Below, in pieces: positions 8,884 through 17,296 of a stretch of DNA of 64,000 nucleotides. The notes below the pieces were generated by a model. That model did no database searches and was not told the DNA's origin. It was given only the letters and a program-made list of their open reading frames with translations. The position numbers were made by a program, and so were the translations under genes. This stretch comes from Halothiobacillus diazotrophicus (lineage in GTDB: Bacteria; Pseudomonadota; Gammaproteobacteria; Halothiobacillales; Halothiobacillaceae), in assembly GCF_001663815.1 (NCBI RefSeq), contig NZ_CP016027.1:1871001-1935000 (forward strand), in the 5' to 3' direction. The stretch's first letter is position 1. Each line of letters starts with the position of its first letter.

Positions 8884-10535
8884 TGCACTGGGGCACCACC
8901 CTCTCACCACCAGAGCGGGATAACTGGCGCGGCATCCGCCTCGTCAATGCCTATCGGGTGCTCCTGTCCTTCGCCCTGGTCGCCGCCGCGATTACCGGTC
9001 GCGGTCCGCATGTCCTGGGGCAGCAGGACCTGTATCTGTACGCCTTCGCCGCCTGGGGCTACCTGCTGATGTCCGTTGGCTTCGAGTTCCTCCTCGAACT
9101 GCACGTCATGCCCTTCCGCCCTCAGGCCCACCTCCATGCGCTGGGCGATCTCCTGGTGCTCATCCTCATCATGCACGCCTCAGGCGGGCCGGGCGGGGGC
9201 GTGGCGCTGCTGATGATCATCTCGGTGGGCCTGAACGCCGTCCTGCTCGGCGGCAGTGCCGCAATCGGTTATGCCGCCCTGGCCTCACTGGCCGTACTGG
9301 GTGAGGCGGTTTTCAGCACCTGGCTCGGGCAATCCGAGCGCCAGTTCGCTGCCGCCGGCTTTCTCGGCTTCGCTCTGTTCGTCGTCACCATACTGGTCGC
9401 CACCTTCGAACAACGCGCCCAACGGTTCGAACGTATTACCCGGCGCCGCGAACAGGAGGTCAACTATCTGTCGACGCTGGCCGTCCAGATCATCGAGCAA
9501 TCCTCGAATGGTGTTCTGATCAGCGAGCCGAACGGGCAGGTTGACTACATCAACAGCGCCGCTTGCCAGTTGTTGGGTGCGCAATGTCGCAACGAACCCC
9601 GATCACCCGCCAAGGTTCACGTTGCCCGGAGCGGTGCCGCAATGCGCCTGCAGGACACCCACGCCGCACTCGCCGCCGCACTCGAGGATTGGCAGGGCAG
9701 CCATCGGGACGGCCATTCCGTCGAGATGAGCCAGCCTCAACGATTCCGCGCCGAATTCCATGCGCTGGATACCGAACTCGGCCCCCGCTACCTGGTCGTC
9801 CTGATCGATTTGTCCGCCGAAGATGCACGCGTGCAGCAGAACAAGCTCGCCTCTCTGGGGCGACTGACCGCCAGCATCGCACATGAAGTGAGAAACCCGT
9901 TGTCCTCCATCCGCCAGGCGGCCGAGCTGCTCGCGGACACCAAAACCGAGGAGGAGCGGGAACAACTCATCCCCATCATCATTCGCCACAGCATCCGCAT
10001 CAATACGCTGGTAGAGGGCGTGCTGGATGTCGCCAGACGACCCAATGTACAACCGGCGAAAATCGATCTGGCCACCTGGCTCGGCGAGTTCGTGAATCTG
10101 CACCGACTCGACTGGGAAGCGAACAACGTCCATTGGCAGGTCCCCACTCTTTCGCCCGGTAAGCACCTGATTCGTTTCGACCTGATGCACCTGGGACAAA
10201 TCATGGATAATCTGGTCATGAACGCGCAGCGACACGGTCGCGACAGCGATGGTGCCGTGCAACTGCGCCTGGAGATACGCGAAGGCACACAGGATCCCGA
10301 GATGATCGAGATCTGTGTTTGCGACACCGGTCCGGGGCTGGCGAAAGAGGTCAGGAATGCGCTTTTCGAGCCATTCATGACCACCCACAATCAGGGTATC
10401 GGGCTGGGCCTCTACATCAGTCGCGAGTTGGCGCTGGCCAATGGCGCGCAACTCTATGCACGCGCACAGAGCAACGAGACGACGGGTTGCTGCTTCTGCC
10501 TCCAGGCGCCCGAATGGACCGAAAATCCTGACTGA
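8883..10535 (+). CDS. pilS: Type IV pilus two-component sensor kinase PilS
   Basis: A 550-residue membrane histidine kinase controlling sigma-54-dependent pilin transcription through PilR. The N-terminal third holds about six membrane helices (residues 20-175), followed by a linker, a PAS-like region (IIEQSSNGVLISEPNG), the H-box with H334 in SIAHEVRNPLSS, and an ATPase domain (NLVMNAQRHG, DTGPGL, GIGLGLYISREL). The ATG at 8883 overlaps the upstream stop, and pilR follows 42 bp later. No pilin gene is visible in the window. Confidence 0.92.
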   Translation: MHWGTTLSPPERDNWRGIRLVNAYRVLLSFALVAAAITGRGPHVLGQQDLYLYAFAAWGYLLMSVGFEFLLELHVMPFRPQAHLHALGDLLVLILIMHASGGPGGGVALLMIISVGLNAVLLGGSAAIGYAALASLAVLGEAVFSTWLGQSERQFAAAGFLGFALFVVTILVATFEQRAQRFERITRRREQEVNYLSTLAVQIIEQSSNGVLISEPNGQVDYINSAACQLLGAQCRNEPRSPAKVHVARSGAAMRLQDTHAALAAALEDWQGSHRDGHSVEMSQPQRFRAEFHALDTELGPRYLVVLIDLSAEDARVQQNKLASLGRLTASIAHEVRNPLSSIRQAAELLADTKTEEEREQLIPIIIRHSIRINTLVEGVLDVARRPNVQPAKIDLATWLGEFVNLHRLDWEANNVHWQVPTLSPGKHLIRFDLMHLGQIMDNLVMNAQRHGRDSDGAVQLRLEIREGTQDPEMIEICVCDTGPGLAKEVRNALFEPFMTTHNQGIGLGLYISRELALANGAQLYARAQSNETTGCCFCLQAPEWTENPD

Positions 10536-10577
10536 CAACCGACGCTATAACCCCAGCACAGCCCATGGAAGCCGCTC

Positions 10578-11981
10578 ATGCCCGCCTGCCTAATCATTGA
10601 CGACGAACCGGACATCCGCACCCTGATCGCCCTTGCGCTCGGCCGCGACGGTATCACCTGCCATTTGGCGGCCGATCTCGCAGAAGCGCGTCAACTGCTC
10701 GACGCAGCGGGTGAGGAACTCGATTTCTGCCTGACGGACATGCGGCTGCCGGATGGGGATGGTCTCGATCTGCTGGAGGAAATTCGCGACACATTTCCGA
10801 CCCTCCCGGTCGCCGTCATCACCGCGCATGGCCAGGTGGATGCCGCCGTTCGCGCCCTCAAGGCGGGGGCATTCGATTTCGTTTCCAAACCGATCGAGCA
10901 GCTGGTACTGAAACGCCTGGTGCGCGATGCGCTCAAACGCCGGGCTGCTGATGCCACGACAGAACCCGACGACACCCCCATCAGTCGGACCGAAGCACCG
11001 GTCGATGCCTCGCCACTGCTGGGCGAGTCACGCGCCATGCAGGCGCTGCGCATGACCATCGACAAGGTTGCCCGCTCCCAGGCACCGGTGTTCATCCATG
11101 GCGAATCCGGAACGGGCAAGGAACTGGTTGCCCGTCAGATTCACGCGCGCAGTGGTCGTGCAGATGGACCGTTCGTCCCGGTGAACTGCGGCGCCATCCC
11201 CGCAGACCTGATCGAAAGCGAGCTGTTCGGTCACAAGAAAGGCGCCTTCACGGGCGCCCACCAATCGAACAGCGGTCTGTTCCGGGCGGCCGAGGGGGGG
11301 ACACTGCTGCTGGACGAGGTTGCTGAGCTGCCGCTGAGTCTCCAGGTGAAGTTGTTGCGCGTGATTCAGGAGCGGAAAGTACGCCCCGTCGGCGAGCACA
11401 GCGAGATTCCCGTCGACGTCCGCATCCTCTCGGCCTCCCACCAGGATCTTGCAGCCGCCGTGCGCGAAGGCCGTTTCCGCCACGATCTCTTCTACCGCCT
11501 GAACGTCATCGAACTCAAGGTCCCGCCCCTGAGAGATCGCCTCGACGATTTGCCGATCCTCTGCCGACACATTCTCGACAAGCTCGCGGCCCGGGAGCAG
11601 TGCGCACCGATGGACATCACGCCTGACGCCCTCAGCTGGCTCGCTTCGCTTTCGTTCGAGGGAAATATCCGTGAGCTGGAAAACCGGCTCGAGCGCGCGA
11701 TGGCGCTCAGTGACGGTGATCGGCTGACCCGAAAAGTCCTGTCGGACTCCCTCATGACCCCCGCCGCACACTTGCCCGCCCAGGATGCGCATCTGGAAAT
11801 CCCCGGCCTGCCCAGCCTCAACTTTGGACAGGCCCCGCACAATGCCCTCGAGGCGGAAGAACAGCGCATGGTTCTCAATGCCCTTGAAGATACGCGGTGG
11901 AATCGCAGCGAGGCCGCCCGGCAACTGGGCATGACCCTCCGGCAGCTGCGCTATCGGCTGAGCAAATGGGGCGTGGAATAA
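10578..11981 (+). CDS. pilR: Sigma-54-dependent response regulator PilR
   Basis: A 467-residue NtrC-type activator. The receiver domain (1-120) has acidic residues IDDEPD and the phospho-acceptor aspartate in LTDMRLPDGDG. The AAA+ domain follows with Walker A GESGTGKE, the sigma-54 contact loop GAFTGA and Walker B GGTLLLDEV. A C-terminal Fis-type helix-turn-helix (WNRSEAARQLGMTLRQLRYR) completes it. It is paired with pilS and ends 6 bp before the convergent phoR. Confidence 0.94.
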   Translation: MPACLIIDDEPDIRTLIALALGRDGITCHLAADLAEARQLLDAAGEELDFCLTDMRLPDGDGLDLLEEIRDTFPTLPVAVITAHGQVDAAVRALKAGAFDFVSKPIEQLVLKRLVRDALKRRAADATTEPDDTPISRTEAPVDASPLLGESRAMQALRMTIDKVARSQAPVFIHGESGTGKELVARQIHARSGRADGPFVPVNCGAIPADLIESELFGHKKGAFTGAHQSNSGLFRAAEGGTLLLDEVAELPLSLQVKLLRVIQERKVRPVGEHSEIPVDVRILSASHQDLAAAVREGRFRHDLFYRLNVIELKVPPLRDRLDDLPILCRHILDKLAAREQCAPMDITPDALSWLASLSFEGNIRELENRLERAMALSDGDRLTRKVLSDSLMTPAAHLPAQDAHLEIPGLPSLNFGQAPHNALEAEEQRMVLNALEDTRWNRSEAARQLGMTLRQLRYRLSKWGVE

Positions 11982-11987
11982 CCGGGA

Positions 11988-13403
11988 TCAGTCCTTGTTG
12001 ACGTTCGGGCCACTGCCTGACGCCATCCGATGACGTTCTGCACGCAATGCCGGGAAGGTCACCCGGAACGTGCTGCCCAAGTGCGGCTGGCTCGTGATGT
12101 CCAGTTGGGCGTCATGACGCAGAATGACATGCTTGACGATCGCCAGACCCAACCCGGTCCCGCCCCGAGCACGGGAACGGCCGACGTCAATCCGGTAGAA
12201 CCGCTCCGTCAACCGGGGAATATGGCGCGGCTCGATGCCGATACCGGTGTCCTGAACCTCGAATACGGGCTGCCCCTTGCCATTCGCGAACCAGCGGATC
12301 GTGACCTTCCCGCCGCCCGGCGTGTACTTGACCGCGTTGAACACCAGATTCGAGAGTGCTGAGTGCAACTCGCGAATGATGCCCACCAGCCAGAGCTGCG
12401 GATCCACCTCCAGCACGATTTCATGCTGCTCCGGCCCGGACAACAGCTGCGCGTCGTGCGCGATGATGCCCAGCAGGCCCGCCATATCGATCGACTCGAA
12501 GTACTCCTCGTCGGGATGGGTCGTTTCCAGACGCGACAGGAGCAGCAAATCCTCGACGATCCGGCGCATCCGCTCCGACTGCTGATGCATGTTCGTCAGG
12601 ATGCGATGCATTTCGCTCGAGGCGTCCTCCTCGCTGTCGAGCAGGGTCTCGAGATAACCGGCGAGCACCGTCAACGGCGTACGCAACTCATGAGACACGT
12701 TGGCCACGAAGTCCTGGCGGACGCCCTGAAGCCGATAGAGCGCCGTGACGTCCCGACCGATCAGCAGATTGCGATCCTCGCCGTATGGCTCCATGCGCAG
12801 GCTGATCGCGCGATTTTCGTCGCCCGGCGACTGGAACTCCAAGCTCGTGCCCTGCTCGTTGAGCCAGTGCACGAAACTCGGACTCCGGATCAGATTGTCG
12901 ATGCGGAATCCGGTATCCCCACGCGACAGGCTCAATAACTCGCAGGCCGCGTCGTTCAACCATTCAATCTCGCGCGTGGGGGTCAGCACCACCATGGCAT
13001 CCGGCACCGACATGGCCGAATGGTGGTATCGCTTGAGCAGTTCGACGAGTTTTCGCTGACGCCGGCGCCATGCCGTCCGGATGCGGCGCTGGCGATCCTG
13101 GACGAGCCCGGGCATCCCGTACACCGCCAGACCCCGCTGATGCCGTCGGGCACTGCGCGCGAGACGGATCAATCGATAGACCAGGGAAAGGTTGTACGCG
13201 GCCAGCGCCGCCGCCACGGACCAGCCCCACTGCCCCAGGATCAGAAACACCAGCGCACCGACGCCGACGCACAGTGCGACCACCAACAGCTCCTGACGCC
13301 AGCGCGCCACGCTCAGGCGAAGCGTTCGCGCGGGACGCTGCCCCTGTCGCACATCCGTTGGAGATGACGAGGTGGGGGGATAGGGAACGGATTTCTGGGC
13401 CAA
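11988..13403 (-). CDS. phoR: Phosphate regulon sensor kinase PhoR
   Basis: A 471-residue membrane histidine kinase that phosphorylates PhoB under phosphate limitation. It has two N-terminal membrane helices (LLVVALCVGVGALVFLIL, WGWSVAAALAAYNLSLVY), a basic linker, a PAS domain (VPDAMVVLTPTREIEWLN), the H-box VANVSHELRTPLT and an ATPase domain (NLVFNAVKYTP, DTGIGIE, GGTGLGLAIVKH). The best start is TTG at 13403, with GAGAG upstream; no ATG precedes the first membrane helix. phoB lies 95 bp upstream, separated by an intrinsic terminator. Confidence 0.93.
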   Translation of the reverse strand: MAQKSVPYPPTSSSPTDVRQGQRPARTLRLSVARWRQELLVVALCVGVGALVFLILGQWGWSVAAALAAYNLSLVYRLIRLARSARRHQRGLAVYGMPGLVQDRQRRIRTAWRRRQRKLVELLKRYHHSAMSVPDAMVVLTPTREIEWLNDAACELLSLSRGDTGFRIDNLIRSPSFVHWLNEQGTSLEFQSPGDENRAISLRMEPYGEDRNLLIGRDVTALYRLQGVRQDFVANVSHELRTPLTVLAGYLETLLDSEEDASSEMHRILTNMHQQSERMRRIVEDLLLLSRLETTHPDEEYFESIDMAGLLGIIAHDAQLLSGPEQHEIVLEVDPQLWLVGIIRELHSALSNLVFNAVKYTPGGGKVTIRWFANGKGQPVFEVQDTGIGIEPRHIPRLTERFYRIDVGRSRARGGTGLGLAIVKHVILRHDAQLDITSQPHLGSTFRVTFPALRAERHRMASGSGPNVNKD

Positions 13404-13425
13404 CTGAAACTCTCGCGGGCGAAGA

Positions 13426-13458
13426 CGAAAAACAAAACCGGGGTCAGTTCGACCCCGG
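13426..13458 (-). terminator. Intrinsic terminator between phoB and phoR
   Basis: On the minus strand an 8-bp stem CCGGGGTC/GACCCCGG with a 5-nt loop is followed by TTTTGTTTTT. It lies after the phoB stop and before the phoR start, so it would set partial read-through into phoR. Confidence 0.8.
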
Positions 13459-13498
13459 CGCCACGATCAACGATCGGAAAATGATATACCGAACCCGA

Positions 13499-14191
13499 TC
13501 AGGACTTGCTCGACAGGCGATAGCCGACACCGCGCACCGTCTGGATCAGTGCATCGAACCCGCTCGGCATCAGGGCCTTGCGTAGGCGGAGGATATGCAC
13601 ATCCACAGTACGCTCCTCGACGTAGGCATTACGCCCCCAGATCCGGTCCAGCAACTGGGTCCGGCTGAACACGCGTTCGGGATGCGTCATGAAGAAGGTC
13701 AGCAGACGGAATTCGGTCGGTCCGATCTCGATGTCCACGTCACCGCCGGTCACCCGATGGCTCTCCGGATCGAGACGAAGGCCCGCCACCTCAATCACGC
13801 CGCCTTCACCTTCCGGGGAAACCCGACGAAGAACGGCCTTGATCCGCGCCATCAACTCCCGCGGAGAAAATGGCTTGGTGATGTAATCGTCGGCACCGGC
13901 CTCCAGGCCACTGACCTTGTCTTCCTCTTCGCCCCGGGCGGTGAGCATGACGATCGGCACATCCCGTGTCAGTTCGTCGCGCTTCATGCGGCGGGCGAAC
14001 TCGATACCGCTGGCACCGGGCAGCATCCAGTCAAGCAGGACCAGATCCGGCAACTTGTGGGACAATTGCTCGAAGGCTTCGGCGACATCGCCCGCCTCGA
14101 CCAGATCATAGCCCGCGCGCCCCAATGCGAAAGCCACCATCTCGCGGATGGGTTTTTCATCTTCAACGATCAGAATTGTCTTGCGCACCAT
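13499..14191 (-). CDS. phoB: Phosphate regulon response regulator PhoB
   Basis: A 230-residue OmpR-class activator of the Pho regulon. The receiver domain begins [13 protein letters not shown], with the phosphorylated aspartate in [10 protein letters not shown] and conserved [18 protein letters not shown]. The winged-helix domain follows ([54 protein letters not shown]). The start at 14191 matches PhoB homologues; the open frame runs 83 codons further upstream, across the Pho box, and is not coding. A strong Pho box 47 bp upstream indicates autoregulation. Confidence 0.96.
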   Translation of the reverse strand: MVRKTILIVEDEKPIREMVAFALGRAGYDLVEAGDVAEAFEQLSHKLPDLVLLDWMLPGASGIEFARRMKRDELTRDVPIVMLTARGEEEDKVSGLEAGADDYITKPFSPRELMARIKAVLRRVSPEGEGGVIEVAGLRLDPESHRVTGGDVDIEIGPTEFRLLTFFMTHPERVFSRTQLLDRIWGRNAYVEERTVDVHILRLRKALMPSGFDALIQTVRGVGYRLSSKS

Positions 14192-14237
14192 GCTCGCTAC
14201 TCGTGTTGCACTGTAATGACCATTGAACCTCAGTGCA

Positions 14238-14263
14238 GTGACATGAATATGACAATATGACAA
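14238..14263 (-). promoter_or_regulatory. Pho box upstream of phoB
   Basis: On the minus strand TTGTCAT-ATTC-ATGTCAC gives two PhoB 7-mers 11 bp apart (14238-14255), with an extra TTGTCAT repeat 8 bp further out (to 14263). Both repeats keep the GTCA core. It is placed for PhoB autoactivation and could also affect nadC, which is divergent. Confidence 0.75.
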
Positions 14264-14442
14264 TCGATTGAAAACATCCAGCTGGGGGGTTTTGGTCGCC
14301 CCCATCTTTCGGGCGCCCTGTTTCCACACAGGTTTGACGGGACAACAATAGGCGCCCGACACCAATCGATTTTCGGACATCCGACTGGCCCGAACCCGAA
14401 ACGCGCAGTAAAGTACCGGTCCCGCCTTCGGATGACGCAACT

Positions 14443-15276
14443 ATGATCGACCCCCAACACATTGCCGACGACGTGACCCGAGCCCTCGAAGAGGATATTG
14501 GCAGCGGGGACGTCTCTGCCCGCCTGATCCCGATCGAACAGGAGAACACGGGCCGGATCATTGCCCGCGAAGATTGCGTGCTTGCCGGCCTCGCCTGGGC
14601 GGAGGCGGCCTTCCGCCGCGTCTCGAATCGCATCCAGATCGACTGGCTCAAGCAGGATGGCGACCGGGTCGCCGCCAACGACGTGCTGTGCACGCTGTCG
14701 GGACCGGCGCGTGCGCTACTGACGGCCGAACGGACCGCATTGAACTTCCTGCAGACCCTCAGCGCCACGGCCACGGTGACGCGGCAGTACGTCGATATCG
14801 TCGCCGGAACCCAGGCGCACATTCTCGACACCCGCAAGACGTTGCCGGGTCTGCGTCATGCACAGAAATACGCCGTAACCTGCGGCGGTGGTCTGAACCA
14901 CCGCATCGGTCTCTACGACATGGTTCTGCTGAAGGAAAATCACATCATGGCCGCGGGCTCGATTACGGCTGCCGTCCAGGCCAGTCGCCAGATCCATCCC
15001 GATCTGCCGCTGGAAGTGGAGGTCGAAACCCTCGCCCAACTGCACGAGGCCCTGTCCATCGGGGTGGACCGGATCCTGCTGGACAATTTCGATCTGGATG
15101 GCCTGCGCGCAGCGGTGGTACTGAATCAGGGCCGTGCCAAGCTGGAGGCTTCAGGTAATGTCGATTTGACGACCTTGCGGGCCATCGCCGAAACCGGCGT
15201 GGATTTCATTTCGATCGGCGGGCTGACAAAACATATTCGGGCAATCGATCTCTCGCTGCGCTTCGATCACCCCTGA
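14443..15276 (+). CDS. nadC: Nicotinate-nucleotide diphosphorylase (carboxylating) NadC
   Basis: Converts quinolinate and PRPP to nicotinate mononucleotide in NAD synthesis. The 277-residue length is normal. Family signatures are ALEEDIGSGDVSARLI, RTALNFLQTLSATAT, DTRKTLPGLRHAQKYAV with the catalytic lysines, CGGGLNHRIGLYDMVLLKENH, VEVETLAQ and FISIGGLTKH. It is single-gene and divergent from phoB. Confidence 0.96.
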   Translation: MIDPQHIADDVTRALEEDIGSGDVSARLIPIEQENTGRIIAREDCVLAGLAWAEAAFRRVSNRIQIDWLKQDGDRVAANDVLCTLSGPARALLTAERTALNFLQTLSATATVTRQYVDIVAGTQAHILDTRKTLPGLRHAQKYAVTCGGGLNHRIGLYDMVLLKENHIMAAGSITAAVQASRQIHPDLPLEVEVETLAQLHEALSIGVDRILLDNFDLDGLRAAVVLNQGRAKLEASGNVDLTTLRAIAETGVDFISIGGLTKHIRAIDLSLRFDHP

Positions 15277-15301
15277 CGCGCTGCTCGGCGCTCGGCCCGG
15301 A

Positions 15302-15634
15302 TCAGTCGTATTTGTAGTATTTGGTGTTGAGGTAGCTGGTCACGGCATCCACTTCCTCATCGAACCACGCTATATTGAAGTAGTTGGCACATGACTGAAC
15401 CATCGTGAACACACTGGCCCGGCTTTTCAGCTTCTTGCCACGGCGCGACTCGTAAAATGCGGCATTATGGGGCGTCTTGTGACAGCCAGCACACTCGGCC
15501 TCGTGGAGCGAGGCGCCCCAATTCGGATCATGCTGATCGGCCGAGGCGGGCTGGGCAAATGCCAATCCCAGCGCGAGGCTCGCCACCAGGTAAATAGGGA
15601 CGGTTCGACGATGCGACAAAGCGGTCTGGTTCAT
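15302..15634 (-). CDS. Small periplasmic monoheme c-type cytochrome
   Basis: A 110-residue exported protein with a signal peptide ending at ASA (about residue 32) and one heme motif, CAGCH, near residue 50. The C-terminal half has a free cysteine (VQSCANYFNIAWFD) and ends YLNTKYYKYD, a pattern seen in small uncharacterised cytochromes of sulfur bacteria and other gammaproteobacteria. No axial methionine is obvious, so the second ligand may be His or absent. GAGGAG precedes the ATG. It converges with nadC. Confidence 0.7.
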   Translation of the reverse strand: MNQTALSHRRTVPIYLVASLALGLAFAQPASADQHDPNWGASLHEAECAGCHKTPHNAAFYESRRGKKLKSRASVFTMVQSCANYFNIAWFDEEVDAVTSYLNTKYYKYD

Positions 15635-15780
15635 GAGGCCACACTCCTCGGTTGAAGGGTCCGAAGGGCAGAATCGCCCTCGAAAACCGGATGATCATGA
15701 CAGCCCAGTCTAGACCGGCGCGACAGACGGAAAAATCAAACTTTCCTATCCAGACCAATCAAATTCACTTGCCAGAACAA

Positions 15781-16134
15781 ATGATTAACATGATGACAGT
15801 TTACGGAATACCGCAGTGCAGCACGGTCAAGAAGGCGCGAGCCTGGCTGGATGAGCAGAGGGTCGACTACGCGTTCCACGATTACAAGAAAAAGGGCGTC
15901 CCCGAAGCGCTGCTCGACGAGTGGATCGATCGTTTCGGATGGGACGTTGTGATCAATCGACGCGGCACGTCCTGGCGTGCGCTCCCGGAGGCGGTACGAT
16001 CCAGCATGGACGCCGCCGGCGCACGCGCGGCCGCGCTGGCCAACCCCAGCCTGATCAAACGACCGATCCTGGTGGCTGGAGACACCACGCTGATCGGCTT
16101 CGACCCGGAACAATGGCAGGAGGTAGGCGCATGA
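15781..16134 (+). CDS. ArsC/Spx-like thioredoxin-fold protein (YffB type)
   Basis: A roughly 117-residue cytosolic protein of the ArsC/Spx family. It opens [18 protein letters not shown], with the single active-site cysteine of the family in GIPQC, and has the arginine-rich loop INRRGTSWR. The reductase activity of the YffB branch is undefined; it is not expected to be a true arsenate reductase. The start could be 15781 or 15790, and neither has a good ribosome site. The stop overlaps the dapE ATG (ATGA), as in the E. coli yffB-dapE pair. Confidence 0.82.
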   Translation: MINMMTVYGIPQCSTVKKARAWLDEQRVDYAFHDYKKKGVPEALLDEWIDRFGWDVVINRRGTSWRALPEAVRSSMDAAGARAAALANPSLIKRPILVAGDTTLIGFDPEQWQEVGA

Positions 16135-17279
16135 GCCCTCGTCGTCACGCCGACGCCACCGTCGCCCTTGCCCAGGAACTGGTCTCGCGCCCCTCCGTGA
16201 CGCCGGAGGATGCCGGTTGCCAACCGCTGCTGGCCGAGCGCCTGAGCGCGCTTGGATTCCGTATCCACAACCTGCGCTTCGGTGACGTCGACAACCTCTG
16301 GGCAATCCGGGGCGAGACGGGGCCTTTGTTCTGCTTCGCGGGCCACACCGACGTGGTGCCCACCGGTGACGAATCCGCCTGGCAGCACCCGCCCTTTGCT
16401 GCCGAGATTCACGCGGACATCCTGTTCGGACGTGGCACGGCCGACATGAAAGGCTCGATTGCCGCCATGGTCACCGCCTGTGAACGATTTCTTGCGGACA
16501 CGCCAACCCCACCGTTCCGACTGGCCTTCCTGATCACCAGCGACGAGGAAGGGCGCGCGACGGACGGCACCGTGAAGGTGGTCGACTGGCTCAAGACACA
16601 AGGGGAACGGATCGACTGGTGCCTGGTCGGCGAACCGTCCAGCAAACACCGATTGGCAGACGAATACAAGATCGGGCGACGCGGCTCGATCACCGGCAAT
16701 CTCGTCATACGGGGAAAGCAGGGGCATGTCGCCTATCCACACCTCGCCGACAACCCCGTGCATCGCGCCGCACCGTTTCTGGCGGAATTGACGGCCATCG
16801 AATGGGATCAGGGCAATACGCATTTTCCGCCGTCCACCCTGCAAGTGGCGAACATTCAGGCCGGCACGGGTGCCAACAACGTCATTCCCGGCACCCTGAA
16901 CATCCAGTTCAATCTCCGATTCAACACCGAGACTACCGTGGACTCGATCAAGGAACGCGTCACCGCGCTCCTGGCCAAGCATGGATTGAATTATTCGCTG
17001 GACTGGCAACTGTCCGGTGCGCCCTTTCTCACGGAAAGTGCCGCACTGGTCCAGGCTGTCGAACGCGCCGTCGGCACGATCATCGGCAGTACGCCGGCCG
17101 CTTCGACGGCCGGGGGCACCTCCGATGGCCGCTTCATCGCCCCCACGGGTGCCCAGGTGGTCGAACTCGGGCCGCTCAACGCCACCATTCACCAGATCGA
17201 CGAACAGGTACCCACCGAACACCTGATCACGCTGTCGACCATTTACGAGCGCATCCTTCAGGAACTGCGCACAGCTTAG
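16131..17279 (+). CDS. dapE: Succinyl-diaminopimelate desuccinylase DapE
   Basis: A zinc hydrolase that releases LL-diaminopimelate and succinate in lysine and peptidoglycan synthesis. The 382-residue protein shows the metal ligands in FAGHTDVVP and [10 protein letters not shown], the catalytic glutamates in [17 protein letters not shown] and, in the C-terminal part, the [11 protein letters not shown] and [14 protein letters not shown] motifs. The start is the ATG overlapping the upstream stop, with AGGAGG before it. Confidence 0.96.
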   Translation: MSPRRHADATVALAQELVSRPSVTPEDAGCQPLLAERLSALGFRIHNLRFGDVDNLWAIRGETGPLFCFAGHTDVVPTGDESAWQHPPFAAEIHADILFGRGTADMKGSIAAMVTACERFLADTPTPPFRLAFLITSDEEGRATDGTVKVVDWLKTQGERIDWCLVGEPSSKHRLADEYKIGRRGSITGNLVIRGKQGHVAYPHLADNPVHRAAPFLAELTAIEWDQGNTHFPPSTLQVANIQAGTGANNVIPGTLNIQFNLRFNTETTVDSIKERVTALLAKHGLNYSLDWQLSGAPFLTESAALVQAVERAVGTIIGSTPAASTAGGTSDGRFIAPTGAQVVELGPLNATIHQIDEQVPTEHLITLSTIYERILQELRTA

Positions 17280-17296
17280 GGTGTGCGACTGTCGGT

